Part shown: one piece after another, positions 34,568 through 43,300 of the stretch
Layout of the letters: each line of letters opens with the position of its first letter
Position numbering within the stretch: the first letter of the stretch is position 1
DNA from: Allohahella marinimesophila
Lineage (GTDB): Bacteria > Pseudomonadota > Gammaproteobacteria > Pseudomonadales > Oleiphilaceae
Reading direction: 5' to 3'
DNA length: 64,000 bases
NCBI RefSeq assembly: GCF_039538005.1
Contig: NZ_BAABBO010000016.1
Location: forward strand, 28,306 to 92,305
Notes under the pieces: generated by a model
Told to the model about the DNA's origin: nothing
Database searches by the model: none
The model's input: only the letters and a program-made list of their open reading frames with translations
Program-made: the position numbers and the translations under genes

Positions 34568-35392
34568 GTGAGCGTTCTGTCACAAGAGCATCTCGTCAGT
34601 ATCGAGAACATGAGCTTTCGCCGTGGCGATCGGCTGATCTTCGACAACATCAGTCTGCATGCGCCGCGTGGCAAGATTACCGGCATCATGGGCCCCAGTG
34701 GCACCGGCAAGACCACGCTGCTCAAGCTGATCGGTGGCCAGATCAAACCTGAAAGTGGCCGGGTCGTGTTTGATGACATAGTCGTAAATGACATGTCGCG
34801 GTCGCGGCTGTACGAGATGAGAACCCGCATGGGCATGCTGTTCCAGTCGGGTGCCCTGTTCAGTGACCTCAACGTGTTTGAGAATGTCGCCTTTCCCCTG
34901 CGCGCCCACACCGCGCTGAGCAACGACATGATCCGCGATATTGTATTAATGAAGCTTAATGCTGTCGGCCTCCGAGGTGCGCGTGATCTGATGCCGAGCG
35001 AGTTGTCAGGTGGTATGGCGCGGCGGGCCGCCCTTGCGCGGAGCATCGCGCTTGACCCGGATATCATCATGTACGATGAACCCTTCACCGGGCAGGACCC
35101 GATCGCCATGGCTGTGATCGTGAAGCTGATTCGCCTGCTCAACGATGCCGTCGGGTTGACCACCATTCTCGTGTCTCACGATATTCAGGAAACCATGAGC
35201 ATTGCTGATCATCTCTGCATCATCGCGGATGGCAAGTTGATGGGGCAGGGTTCACCGGAGCATCTGAAAACAGAGGGCAATGAATTCGTGAAGCAATTCC
35301 TCAATGGGCTGCCGGACGGGCCAGTCGCCTTCCATTACCCAGCGAAGGACTATAAGGACGACCTGCTGTCTGTCGGTGGCTCAGATGCTTAG
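34568..35392 (+). CDS. mlaF: Phospholipid ABC transporter ATP-binding protein MlaF
   Basis: MlaF is the ATPase of the MlaFEDB complex that maintains outer-membrane lipid asymmetry. The 274-residue protein has Walker A GPSGTGKTTLLKL, signature LSGGMARRAALARSIAL, Walker B IIMYDEPFTGQDP and LVSHDIQETMSIADH. The start is GTG with an AGGA almost touching it, so the exact start is not certain. It is the first gene of mlaFEDCB and overlaps mlaE by 8 bp. The same operon is called ttg2 in pseudomonads. Confidence 0.96.
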   Translation: MSVLSQEHLVSIENMSFRRGDRLIFDNISLHAPRGKITGIMGPSGTGKTTLLKLIGGQIKPESGRVVFDDIVVNDMSRSRLYEMRTRMGMLFQSGALFSDLNVFENVAFPLRAHTALSNDMIRDIVLMKLNAVGLRGARDLMPSELSGGMARRAALARSIALDPDIIMYDEPFTGQDPIAMAVIVKLIRLLNDAVGLTTILVSHDIQETMSIADHLCIIADGKLMGQGSPEHLKTEGNEFVKQFLNGLPDGPVAFHYPAKDYKDDLLSVGGSDA

Positions 35393-36176
35393 TCTGCTCT
35401 TTCAGAAGATTCAGCAGCTGGGCCATGCCGGACTGACCTCTCTGTCGTCCTTTGGCCGGTCGGGTCTGTTTCTGCTGCAGACCCTGTGGAACTGGCCCAC
35501 GATGAAGGGGTTCCCGCTGCTCGCCAAGCAGATCTGGCAGACCGGTGTGTTGTCGCTGCTGATCATCATTGTCAGTGGTCTGTTCATTGGCATGGTACTT
35601 GGCCTGCAGGGCTATACCATTCTCGTGGATTACGGTTCTGAACAGGCGATTGGACAGATGATTGCGCTCACGCTGGTGCGAGAGCTCGGGCCGGTAGTGA
35701 CTGCGCTCCTGTTCGCTGGCAGGGCAGGTAGCGCGCTGACGGCCGAAATCGGCCTCATGAAAACCACGGAACAGCTCAGCAGCCTTGAAATGATGGGTGT
35801 CGACCCGCTTCGTTATGTCATCGCGCCTCGCCTCATCGGCGGATTTATCAGCATGCCCATACTGGCCGCCATCTTCAGCGTGGTGGGTATCTGGGGCGGC
35901 ATGATGGTCGGCGTCGACTGGCTGGGCGTATACGAAGGATCGTTCTGGAGTAATATGCAGGCCTCGGTCGACTTCAGAGAGGACGTTCTCAACGGTGTGA
36001 TCAAGAGCCTGGTCTTCGGTTTCGTATGCAGCTGGATCGCTGTTTATCAGGGCTATGATTCGGTTCCGACCTCGGAGGGTATCAGTGCGGCGACTACCCG
36101 CACGGTGGTGTATTCTTCTCTCAGCGTGCTTGCGCTGGACTTTATTTTGACTGCCGTCATGTTTGGAGATCTGTAA
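35385..36176 (+). CDS. mlaE: Phospholipid ABC transporter permease MlaE
   Basis: The 263-residue MlaE permease (DUF140/YrbE family) has five or six transmembrane helices and the family motifs GLVLGLQGY-like (GMVLGLQGYTILVDYGSEQ), LVRELGPVVTALLFAGRAGSALTAEIGLMKTTEQ and a final VYSSLSVLALDFILTAVMF. The ATG is inside the end of mlaF; a longer frame upstream has no family similarity. It makes the membrane core of MlaFEDB with MlaD hexamers on the periplasmic side. Confidence 0.96.
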   Translation: MLSLLFQKIQQLGHAGLTSLSSFGRSGLFLLQTLWNWPTMKGFPLLAKQIWQTGVLSLLIIIVSGLFIGMVLGLQGYTILVDYGSEQAIGQMIALTLVRELGPVVTALLFAGRAGSALTAEIGLMKTTEQLSSLEMMGVDPLRYVIAPRLIGGFISMPILAAIFSVVGIWGGMMVGVDWLGVYEGSFWSNMQASVDFREDVLNGVIKSLVFGFVCSWIAVYQGYDSVPTSEGISAATTRTVVYSSLSVLALDFILTAVMFGDL

Positions 36177-36629
36177 ATGCAAATTCGAACTGTCGAAATC
36201 GGCGTTGGTCTGTTCATGTTGTTGGGTATCGGAGCGCTATTCCTGTTGGCGATACGAATCAGCGGCCTGAGTCTCAGCCCGGCTGAATCGACCTACACGC
36301 TGTATGCCGAGTTCAACGATATTGGTGGTCTGCGAGAGCGGGGCAAGGTGTCGATGGCTGGCGTGACGATAGGCCAGATCACAGACATCGAGCTCGACCC
36401 CAAGTCGGTAAAAGCACGGGTAGCCATGGAGGTTGATGCCGACGTAGATTACATTTCACGTGACAGTGTGGCTGTGGTCAGCACGGCTGGACTGCTTGGC
36501 GAAAAGTATCTCAACATCGCCATCGGTGGCGATCCGGATACGCTGGCCGACGGCGACTACATTGAAAGTACCCAGAGCGCACTCAACCTCGAAAAGCTGA
36601 TCAGCAATTTTGCAACCAGCAACCTCTGA
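36177..36629 (+). CDS. mlaD: Outer-membrane lipid asymmetry protein MlaD (MCE domain)
   Basis: MlaD is the membrane-anchored MCE protein that forms a hexameric ring for lipid passage. The 150-residue protein has one transmembrane helix (GLFMLLGIGALFLLAIRISGL) and one MCE domain with YAEFNDIGGLRERGKVSMAGVTIGQI and VSTAGLLGEKYLNIAIGG. It starts the base after the mlaE stop. Confidence 0.96.
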   Translation: MQIRTVEIGVGLFMLLGIGALFLLAIRISGLSLSPAESTYTLYAEFNDIGGLRERGKVSMAGVTIGQITDIELDPKSVKARVAMEVDADVDYISRDSVAVVSTAGLLGEKYLNIAIGGDPDTLADGDYIESTQSALNLEKLISNFATSNL

Positions 36630-36663
36630 TTCGACCTCCCGGTTTACTGAAGGATATTGGCAG

Positions 36664-37365
36664 ATGACCCAGACACTTAGCGTATTTCAACAGACATCTA
36701 GCAGCATGGCCTCGGAGCGATCTCCGGTGCTGTCGCTGGGCCTCGCAGTCATGCTGATGTTCTCTTCCCTTTTCTCTGTGCAGGCGCAGGCTGGTGTGGA
36801 AGACGAGATCATGGCCAAGGTGCGGAAGGATACCGAGCGCCTCGTGGACCAGCTGAGAGATCAGCGCCAGACTTATTATGAAGACAAGACAAAGTTCTAT
36901 GAAATCATGCACGGGGCGCTGGTTGAGTCAGTTGACTTCAAGCGCATTTCAGCCCGCATCATGGGACGCTATCGTCGTGAAGCAAGTGATGCCCAGCAGG
37001 ATCGTTTCGTGGAGGTGTTCAAGAAAAGTCTCTTCAATGCCTATGGCAAGACCCTTGTCGAGTCCGATCAGTTCAACATCAATGTGCTGGATGCCGAGGT
37101 CAATCCGCGGGCAAAAGACAGAGCCTCTGTGAACCTTGAAGTTGTCGCTGAATCTGGCAACAAGTACCCCGTGACCTATTCAATGTATAACAGCGAGAAG
37201 AATGGCTGGCTGCTGGAGAACGTCATTGTGAATGGTGTGAATATCGGGCTGGCCTTCCGTGACAAGTTTGAACAGTTGATGAGCCAGTATCGTGGTGATA
37301 TCGACCAGGTCATCGACAATTGGACATCCACTGTGGAAGAAGAGCGCATTCAGGAGTCAAAGTAA
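36664..37365 (+). CDS. mlaC: Phospholipid-binding periplasmic protein MlaC
   Basis: MlaC shuttles phospholipid between the outer-membrane MlaA complex and MlaFEDB. The 233-residue protein has an N-terminal signal (LGLAVMLMFSSLFSVQAQAG) after an unusually long hydrophilic lead of about 25 residues, then the MlaC/Ttg2 fold with FKRISARIMGRYRREASDAQQDRFVEVFKKSLFNAYGKTL and ENVIVNGVNIGLAFRDKFEQL. A shorter start (residue 15, ASERSP) would make a more normal signal peptide. MlaA is not in the window. Confidence 0.94.
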   Translation: MTQTLSVFQQTSSSMASERSPVLSLGLAVMLMFSSLFSVQAQAGVEDEIMAKVRKDTERLVDQLRDQRQTYYEDKTKFYEIMHGALVESVDFKRISARIMGRYRREASDAQQDRFVEVFKKSLFNAYGKTLVESDQFNINVLDAEVNPRAKDRASVNLEVVAESGNKYPVTYSMYNSEKNGWLLENVIVNGVNIGLAFRDKFEQLMSQYRGDIDQVIDNWTSTVEEERIQESK

Positions 37366-37369
37366 GTCT

Positions 37370-37705
37370 GTGGCAGCAGCAAGCGCAGGACTCAGCGTCC
37401 GTGAAACACCGCCCGAGGGCTTTGGCGATAGCGCCTACGCGGAAATTGCTGGCGATATAGATAATGACACGGCGGTTGCCTTGCTGGATGAAGGGAAAGC
37501 CTTCCTTGCCTCGGCGAACTCTCGAGATGTCATTATCGACTTCAGCAGGGTGAAGACTGCGCAGAGCGTTGCCCTGTCGTTGATGGTGCGCTGGCTCGAT
37601 ACGGCAGCAAAGCATGACAGGTCACTCCGTTTCAAAGGGCTTTCCGGCAAGTTGCACGATCTCGCCAAGGTCAGCGGTCTCGAAGAAGTCCTGCCGCTGG
37701 CCTGA
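37370..37705 (+). CDS. mlaB: STAS-domain protein MlaB
   Basis: A 111-residue STAS-domain protein in the MlaB position; MlaB binds MlaF and stimulates the transporter. Features are the STAS strand DVIIDFSRVKTAQSVALSLMVRW, with the residues around the usual phospho-acceptor serine position (TAQSVALS), and FKGLSGKLHDLAKVSGLEEVLPL. The start is GTG, 4 nt after the mlaC stop, and an AGGAG further upstream may serve it. Confidence 0.9.
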   Translation: MAAASAGLSVRETPPEGFGDSAYAEIAGDIDNDTAVALLDEGKAFLASANSRDVIIDFSRVKTAQSVALSLMVRWLDTAAKHDRSLRFKGLSGKLHDLAKVSGLEEVLPLA

Positions 37706-37740
37706 TGCACAGCCTTTGCACTGCCGCTCGCCCCGGCATC

Positions 37741-37800
37741 TGATATACTCCCCCGTTTTCAACGTCAGCACATTGACCCGTGTTGCTTCATTCGCAACGC
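37741..37800 (+). promoter_or_regulatory. Extended -10 promoter and leader hairpin before ibaG
   Basis: TGATATACT (37741-37749) is an extended -10 element 78 bp before the ibaG ATG. A hairpin in the predicted leader pairs GTGTTGC (37780-37786) with GCAACGC (37794-37800) around 7 nt. This promoter would drive ibaG-murA-hisG-hisD-hisC separately from mla. Confidence 0.45.
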
Positions 37801-37826
37801 ATTCCTAGAGGATGGGAGCCCCATTT

Positions 37827-38069
37827 ATGCAGCCTCAAGAACTCGAAAACTATCTCCAGCCCCGCTTCAGCGATTGCGAAGTCAAAGTCGGGGGTGATGA
37901 TTATCATTTTCTGGTCACGGTGATCGGCGAAGTGTTCGAAGATCTCAACGCCGTCAAGAAACAGCAGTTTGTATACAAGCAGCTGAACGAACTCATAGCA
38001 GACGGTACCGTGCACGCGGTGACCATCAAAACCTACACGCCGACTGAATGGTCAGCCCAGAACACCTGA
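37827..38069 (+). CDS. ibaG: BolA/IbaG family iron-sulfur metabolism protein
   Basis: An 80-residue BolA-family protein. BolA-like proteins bind monothiol glutaredoxin with a [2Fe-2S] cluster; IbaG (YrbA) is the mla/murA-linked member and is acid-responsive in E. coli. The helix-turn-helix-like GDDYHFLVTVIGEVFEDLNAVKKQQFVYKQL is typical. The ATG used is 8 nt after a GGGAG site; a start five codons upstream lacks one. It precedes murA by 18 bp, the conserved arrangement. Confidence 0.93.
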   Translation: MQPQELENYLQPRFSDCEVKVGGDDYHFLVTVIGEVFEDLNAVKKQQFVYKQLNELIADGTVHAVTIKTYTPTEWSAQNT

Positions 38070-38087
38070 GATCAGAACCAGGCCCAT

Positions 38088-39353
38088 ATGGACAAATTAA
38101 GAATCAGGGGCGGGGTGCCGCTGAATGGTGCGGTCACCATCTCCGGCGCAAAGAATGCTGCACTGCCGATACTGACCTCAGCCTTGCTCTCTTCCGGACT
38201 GGTTGAGCTCAGCAATCTGCCGCAGCTCAACGATATTCGAACCATGACCAGGCTGCTTCAGCAGATGGGCGTGGGCATGGAAGAGCAGGGCGAAGGGCGG
38301 CTGCAGCTCGACAGCTCCAAAGTGAACAACTATACCGCCGCCTATGACCTCGTGAAGACCATGCGGGCCAGTATTCTCGTGCTGGGCCCTCTTCTGGCGC
38401 GTTTCGGCTATGCGGAAGTCTCCCTGCCTGGTGGCTGTGCCATTGGCAGTCGGCCGGTCGATCTTCACATTCGTGGCCTCGAGGCGATGGGTGCCACCAT
38501 TGCAGTAGACAATGGTTACATCAAGGCGAGTCGGCAGGGGCGCTTGCGCGGTGCGCATATCTACTTCGACACCGTTACCGTTACCGGGACTGAAAACCTC
38601 ATGATGGCTGCCTGTCTGGCTGACGGTCGTACGGTGCTCGAAAATGCCGCTCGAGAGCCGGAGGTGGTTGATCTTGCCAGGTGCCTGTTGGCCATGGGCG
38701 CCGATATCAAGGGGCATGGCAGCGCCACGATCGAGATCAACGGCGTCGCCGAGCTGAAGGGTTGTCATCACGCCATCCAGGCTGACCGGATTGAAACCGG
38801 TACCTTTCTCTGTGCAGCGGCTGCTACCAGGGGGCAGGTCACTGTTCACGGCGCCGACGAAGCCTGTCTGGAAGCCGTTCTGCTCAAGCTGGAGGAGGCA
38901 GGTGCACACCTCTCCACTTCGGATACCAGCATCACGCTGGACATGAAGGGCAACCGCCCGCGGGCTGTCAGTATCAGGACCGCACCGTTTCCTGCGTTCC
39001 CCACGGATATGCAGGCACAGTTCATGGCTATGAACTGTGTCGCTGAAGGCACCAGCAAGATTGTTGAAACCATTTTCGAGAATCGCTTCATGCACGTTCA
39101 GGAGCTACAGCGACTGGGCGCAAGTATCAGCGTGGAAGGGCATACCGCCCTGGTGACCGGACTGGCTGGTCTGACTGGCGCACCGGTCATGGCCACCGAC
39201 CTGCGGGCCTCTGCCAGTCTGATCATCGCCGGGCTTGTCGCCGAAGGCGAGACCTGTATCGATCGTATCTATCATCTGGATCGCGGTTATCAACGCATAG
39301 AGCAGAAATTGCAGGGGCTGAACGCAAGAATTGAACGGGTAAGCGAATGTTGA
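38088..39353 (+). CDS. murA: UDP-N-acetylglucosamine 1-carboxyvinyltransferase MurA
   Basis: MurA transfers enolpyruvate from PEP to UDP-GlcNAc, the first committed step of peptidoglycan synthesis in the cytosol. The 421-residue protein starts MDKLRIRGGVPLNGAVTISGAKNAALP and has the catalytic Cys117 in the loop PGGCAIGSRPVDLH, so fosfomycin sensitivity is expected on family grounds. It overlaps hisG by 7 bp, coupling the two. Confidence 0.98.
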   Translation: MDKLRIRGGVPLNGAVTISGAKNAALPILTSALLSSGLVELSNLPQLNDIRTMTRLLQQMGVGMEEQGEGRLQLDSSKVNNYTAAYDLVKTMRASILVLGPLLARFGYAEVSLPGGCAIGSRPVDLHIRGLEAMGATIAVDNGYIKASRQGRLRGAHIYFDTVTVTGTENLMMAACLADGRTVLENAAREPEVVDLARCLLAMGADIKGHGSATIEINGVAELKGCHHAIQADRIETGTFLCAAAATRGQVTVHGADEACLEAVLLKLEEAGAHLSTSDTSITLDMKGNRPRAVSIRTAPFPAFPTDMQAQFMAMNCVAEGTSKIVETIFENRFMHVQELQRLGASISVEGHTALVTGLAGLTGAPVMATDLRASASLIIAGLVAEGETCIDRIYHLDRGYQRIEQKLQGLNARIERVSEC

Positions 39354-40003
39354 ATGGTGAACAGATCACGATTGCGCTGAGCAAGGGCAGAATCCTGGAT
39401 GACACCTTGCCACTGCTTGAATTTGCAGGCATCACCCCGGCCGAGGATATTTCCAAAAGCCGGAAGCTGATCTTTGACACCAACCATGACAATGTCAGAC
39501 TAGTGGTGCTCAGAGCGAGCGATGTACCCACATATGTGCGCTTCGGCGCCGCTGATCTCGGTGTGGCCGGCAAGGACGTCCTGCTCGAAAATGGCAGTGA
39601 AGGCCTGTACGAGCCACTTGATCTGGATATCGCCCGCTGTCGTTTAATGACCGCGGCCAAGGTCGGGGCCCCCCGGCCCGAAGGTGGTCGGGTTCGGGTG
39701 GCCACGAAATTCGTCACGCTCGCCAAACAGTTTTATGCCAGCCGTGGCATTCAGGCGGATATCATCAAACTGTATGGGGGCATGGAACTGGCGCCGCTGC
39801 TCAATCTGGCCGATGAAATCGTCGATATCGTCGACACCGGCAATACGCTCAAGGCCAACGGCCTTGAGGCCAGAGAGCTGATCTGTCACGTCAGCTCGCG
39901 ACTTATAGCCAACAGTGCGGCGATGAAGATGAAGCAGGCGGCCATGCAGGCACTCATTGCTCGCCTGGGCGAGGCAGTTCAGAACAGAAAGCAATCAGCC
40001 TGA
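39347..40003 (+). CDS. hisG: ATP phosphoribosyltransferase HisG (short form)
   Basis: HisG condenses ATP with PRPP in the first step of histidine synthesis. At 218 residues it is the short (HisGS) form, lacking the C-terminal ACT-like regulatory domain. Family knowledge says this form needs HisZ for activity and feedback control; hisZ is not in the window. Motifs: ITIALSKGRILDDTLPLLE, RFGAADLGVAGKDVL, and the PRPP-binding EIVDIVDTGNTLKANGL. The start overlaps the murA stop. Confidence 0.96.
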   Translation: MLNGEQITIALSKGRILDDTLPLLEFAGITPAEDISKSRKLIFDTNHDNVRLVVLRASDVPTYVRFGAADLGVAGKDVLLENGSEGLYEPLDLDIARCRLMTAAKVGAPRPEGGRVRVATKFVTLAKQFYASRGIQADIIKLYGGMELAPLLNLADEIVDIVDTGNTLKANGLEARELICHVSSRLIANSAAMKMKQAAMQALIARLGEAVQNRKQSA

Positions 40004-40027
40004 GTTTATCTGCAAGAGACTATCGTC

Positions 40028-41350
40028 ATGAGAATGTTAACGCGCAGCGATGCGAATTTCGCCGCTGAACTTGATGAACTCCTCAATGTATCTGCGGAAG
40101 ACACCTCGGCCGTCGAGCATACGGTGGCCGATATCATCGCGGATGTACGCAGACGCGGTGATGCAGCCGTGCTTGAATATACCAGTCGTTTCGATCGGCT
40201 GGATTTCAGGGATGCTGCCCGGCTGCGGATCACACCCGAACAGCTGGCGCACCATGCCGCGCAGACCGCCCCAGCAGTGCGAGAGGCGCTCGAAGCCGCA
40301 GCAGCGCGCATCCGTAGCTATCACGAGCGTCAGGCAGCACCTTCCTGGCAATATTCCGAGCCCGACGGCACCGTGCTTGGTCAGCAGATTACCCCACTGG
40401 ATTCGGTAGGTATCTATGTGCCCGGAGGCAAGGCGTCCTATCCGTCGTCGGTTCTGATGAACGCCATTCCGGCAAAGGTTGCCGGGGTAAAGCGCATCGT
40501 GATGACCGTGCCGACCCCAGATGGTGTGATCAACGATGTCGTCATAACGGCTGCGCTGGTGGCGGGTGTTGATGAGATCTATACAGTTGGTGGCGCCCAG
40601 GCCGTCGCTGCGCTGGCCTATGGCACTGACACCATTCGACCAGTGGACAAGATAACCGGCCCTGGCAACATTTTTGTGGCCACAGCCAAGAAACAGGTCT
40701 TCGGAAAGGTGGGCATCGACATGATAGCAGGGCCCTCGGAGATCTGTGTCGTCGCCGATGCGGCGACCAATCCAGACTGGCTCGCAATGGACCTCTTTTC
40801 CCAGGCCGAGCACGACGAAGATGCACAGTCGATCCTGATCAGTGATAGCCAGGCGCTGCTCGATGCCGTGACCGCTTCAATTGAACGCCTGCTGCCCGAG
40901 ATGGAGCGCGCGGATATCATTCGGAAGTCGCTGGCGGCACGTGGGGGCATGATTCTCTGCACTGACATTGACGAAGCCATCGAAGTCGTCAATATGATTG
41001 CCCCCGAGCACCTCGAGCTCTGTGTTGATCAGCCTGAACGTCTTCTCACCAGCATCCGTCACGCTGGGGCAATTTTCATGGGACGTTATACCCCAGAGGC
41101 GCTCGGCGACTACTGCGCTGGACCTAACCACGTCCTGCCGACCTCAGGTACGGCGAGGTTTTCCAGTCCGCTTGGTGTCTACGACTTCCAGAAGCGCTCC
41201 TCCATCATCAATTTTTCAGCGGAGGGAGCAGCCACTCAGGGACGCGTCGCCAGTGTGCTGGCCAGGGCAGAAGGGCTGACTGCGCACGCTCGGTCAGCTG
41301 AGTATCGTGTAGAAGGCGATGCCGGTGGCCAGACAGGACAGCGACAGTGA
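40028..41350 (+). CDS. hisD: Histidinol dehydrogenase
   Basis: HisD oxidises histidinol to histidine in two NAD-dependent steps. The 440-residue protein has YVPGGKASYPSSVLMNAIPAKVAGV, the MIAGPSEICVVAD nucleotide motif, and the zinc/catalytic region with FSQAEHDEDAQS and IAPEHLELCVD. It lies 24 bp after hisG and shares a GTGA overlap with hisC. Confidence 0.98.
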   Translation: MRMLTRSDANFAAELDELLNVSAEDTSAVEHTVADIIADVRRRGDAAVLEYTSRFDRLDFRDAARLRITPEQLAHHAAQTAPAVREALEAAAARIRSYHERQAAPSWQYSEPDGTVLGQQITPLDSVGIYVPGGKASYPSSVLMNAIPAKVAGVKRIVMTVPTPDGVINDVVITAALVAGVDEIYTVGGAQAVAALAYGTDTIRPVDKITGPGNIFVATAKKQVFGKVGIDMIAGPSEICVVADAATNPDWLAMDLFSQAEHDEDAQSILISDSQALLDAVTASIERLLPEMERADIIRKSLAARGGMILCTDIDEAIEVVNMIAPEHLELCVDQPERLLTSIRHAGAIFMGRYTPEALGDYCAGPNHVLPTSGTARFSSPLGVYDFQKRSSIINFSAEGAATQGRVASVLARAEGLTAHARSAEYRVEGDAGGQTGQRQ

Positions 41351-42537
41351 GTGAATATTCACCGGAAAGCAGCTCGCAAAAGCGTACTGGTCTTATAGAA
41401 GCCCTGATTCCTGAACGCCTGAGGGCAGTTGGTGCCTATCATGTACAGGACTCGAAAGGTCTCCTCAAGCTGGACGCGATGGAGAACAGCTTCCCGCTGC
41501 CGCCATCCGTTGATGAGGCCTTTCGCGCACGGCTAGCCTCGCTTGAGATCAATCGCTATCCCTCTCCGCATCCGCAGAAGATCGAGCAGCAATTGCGTCG
41601 GCTATATGGTGTTCACGACGAGACCGCCATGATCTTCGGCAACGGTTCGGACGAGTTGATTCAGCTCCTGATTACCGTTATCGCGCCGAGTAATCGCGTG
41701 GTGGTCGCACCGGTGCCCAGCTTCGTGATGTATGCGAATCTGGCCCATCTGCTGGACTGCCGTTTCATTGGTGTGCCGCTTCAGTCAGATTTCAGTCTCG
41801 ATCTTGCCGCCATGAGTGAAGTAGTCCGATCGCAGCGACCCGGTCTCGTTTTTCTGGCGCAGCCAAACAATCCGACAGGCGTGGCCTATTCACAGGCAGC
41901 GGTGGTCGAGTTGGCGGAACAGTGCCGCGAGAGTGGCAGTTTGCTGGTTATCGACGAAGCCTATGAGGCCTTTACTGACTATAGCGCCATTGGACTTGAG
42001 CAGCGCTTCGAGAACGTGCTGATCCTGCGAACGCTGTCGAAGCTTGGTATGGCTGGGGCCCGCTTCGGCATGCTGTTTGGCCACGAGGCCTGGGTCAGGG
42101 AGTTCGACAAGGCCCGACTGCCATACAACATCAATGTATTCTCTCAGCTCTTTATCGAGATTGCCCTTGAGCACTATGAGCTCTTTATGGCGCAGACTGA
42201 GGCGCTCAGAGGCTATCGCGCCATCTTGCAGGATCAGCTGACAGCGTTACCCTGGGTGAAAGTGTTCGACAGTGAAGCCAACTTCGTACTCATCCGGGTG
42301 CTCGATGAGTCGGCTCCCGACACTGCTGCAACGACGTCCGGCGAGGCGCTGGCGCCTCGCCTTCATAAGGCGATGAAGCAGCGTGGCGTGTTGATCAAAT
42401 GTCTGCATGGTGCGCATCCGCTGGTTGAAAACTGCCTGCGGCTCACCGTGGGACAGGCCCATGAAAACGAACAGATGATGCGGGCACTTATCGAGGCCTA
42501 TCAGGATCTGAGGGATGGTAACAGTGGCGATGGTTGA
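41347..42537 (+). CDS. hisC: Histidinol-phosphate aminotransferase
   Basis: HisC is the PLP-dependent class I/II aminotransferase that makes histidinol-phosphate. The 396-residue protein has GNGSDELIQLLITVI, FLAQPNNPTGVAY, LLVIDEAYEAF and the PLP lysine in LRTLSKLGMAGARFG. It is slightly longer than many HisC. The start is GTG, overlapping hisD. The hisG-hisD-hisC trio without the rest of the pathway is typical of pseudomonad-like genomes with scattered his genes. Confidence 0.96.
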   Translation: MSEYSPESSSQKRTGLIEALIPERLRAVGAYHVQDSKGLLKLDAMENSFPLPPSVDEAFRARLASLEINRYPSPHPQKIEQQLRRLYGVHDETAMIFGNGSDELIQLLITVIAPSNRVVVAPVPSFVMYANLAHLLDCRFIGVPLQSDFSLDLAAMSEVVRSQRPGLVFLAQPNNPTGVAYSQAAVVELAEQCRESGSLLVIDEAYEAFTDYSAIGLEQRFENVLILRTLSKLGMAGARFGMLFGHEAWVREFDKARLPYNINVFSQLFIEIALEHYELFMAQTEALRGYRAILQDQLTALPWVKVFDSEANFVLIRVLDESAPDTAATTSGEALAPRLHKAMKQRGVLIKCLHGAHPLVENCLRLTVGQAHENEQMMRALIEAYQDLRDGNSGDG

Positions 42538-43288
42538 ACGTGCGGCGGTAGGAGCCTGGCTCAACGCAGTACTCAAGCCGGAGTTGGTGAAGGATTATTG
42601 TCCGAACGGATTGCAGGTCGAAGGGCGTACGCAGATTGCCAAGGTCATGCTGGGTGTCACTGCATCGCAGGCGCTCATCGATGAAGCCGCGCGTTGGGGC
42701 GCTGACATGCTGTTGGTGCATCATGGCTGGTTCTGGAAGAACGAGCCGCTGACGGTGACTGGTCAGAAATACCGACGCATGAAGGCGCTCATGGACCACG
42801 ACATCAATCTGTTTGCGTATCACCTGCCTCTGGACATGCATCCAGAATACGGTAACAACGCCAGGCTGGCTGCTGTGCTAGGTCTGGAAGTGGAAGCCAT
42901 GCAAGCCCTGCTTGGCGTACAGGATTTGCTCTGGAGTGGGCGTCTGGCCGCGCCTTGCCGGGCAGACGATTTTGCGCGTCATATCGAAGAGAAGCTGCAG
43001 CGTAAGCCGCTGCTGCTGGGCAATGCCGAGAAGCAGATAGAAACGGTGGCGTGGTGTACGGGAGGCGCCCAGAGTGCAATTGACGATGCCATCGCGCTGG
43101 GCATGGACGCATTCATCAGCGGCGAAGCTTCCGAGCCAACCTACCATGCCGCTATGGAAAACGATATTGTCTATTATGCTGCTGGCCACGATGCCACTGA
43201 ACGCTATGGCGTACAGGCACTCGGTTCAGCACTGGCGGCCGAATTCGGACTGGAAGCCAGGTTCTTCGATCTCGGCAACCCTGTCTGA
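42515..43288 (+). CDS. Nif3-like dinuclear metal center protein (YbgI family)
   Basis: A 257-residue Nif3/YbgI-family protein (annotated in places as GTP cyclohydrolase 1 type 2 homologue). It has a dinuclear metal site: LLVHHGWFWKNEPL supplies the first histidines, FAYHLPLDMHPEYGNN the next, and late GHDATERYGVQALG the rest. The precise role is unresolved. Three nearby starts (ATG, GTG, ATG) exist at the overlap with hisC; the longest is listed and the third (VERAAVGAWL) fits homology best. Confidence 0.9.
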   Translation: MVTVAMVERAAVGAWLNAVLKPELVKDYCPNGLQVEGRTQIAKVMLGVTASQALIDEAARWGADMLLVHHGWFWKNEPLTVTGQKYRRMKALMDHDINLFAYHLPLDMHPEYGNNARLAAVLGLEVEAMQALLGVQDLLWSGRLAAPCRADDFARHIEEKLQRKPLLLGNAEKQIETVAWCTGGAQSAIDDAIALGMDAFISGEASEPTYHAAMENDIVYYAAGHDATERYGVQALGSALAAEFGLEARFFDLGNPV

Positions 43289-43300
43289 GCTCTGAGCGGC

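Noticed and set aside
35301..36182. Minus-strand open frame of 293 codons
   Set aside because: Antisense to mlaE; composition rich in His and Arg with no hydrophobic core.
38178..39095. Minus-strand open frame of 305 codons
   Set aside because: Antisense to murA; His- and Gln-rich composition typical of a shadow frame.
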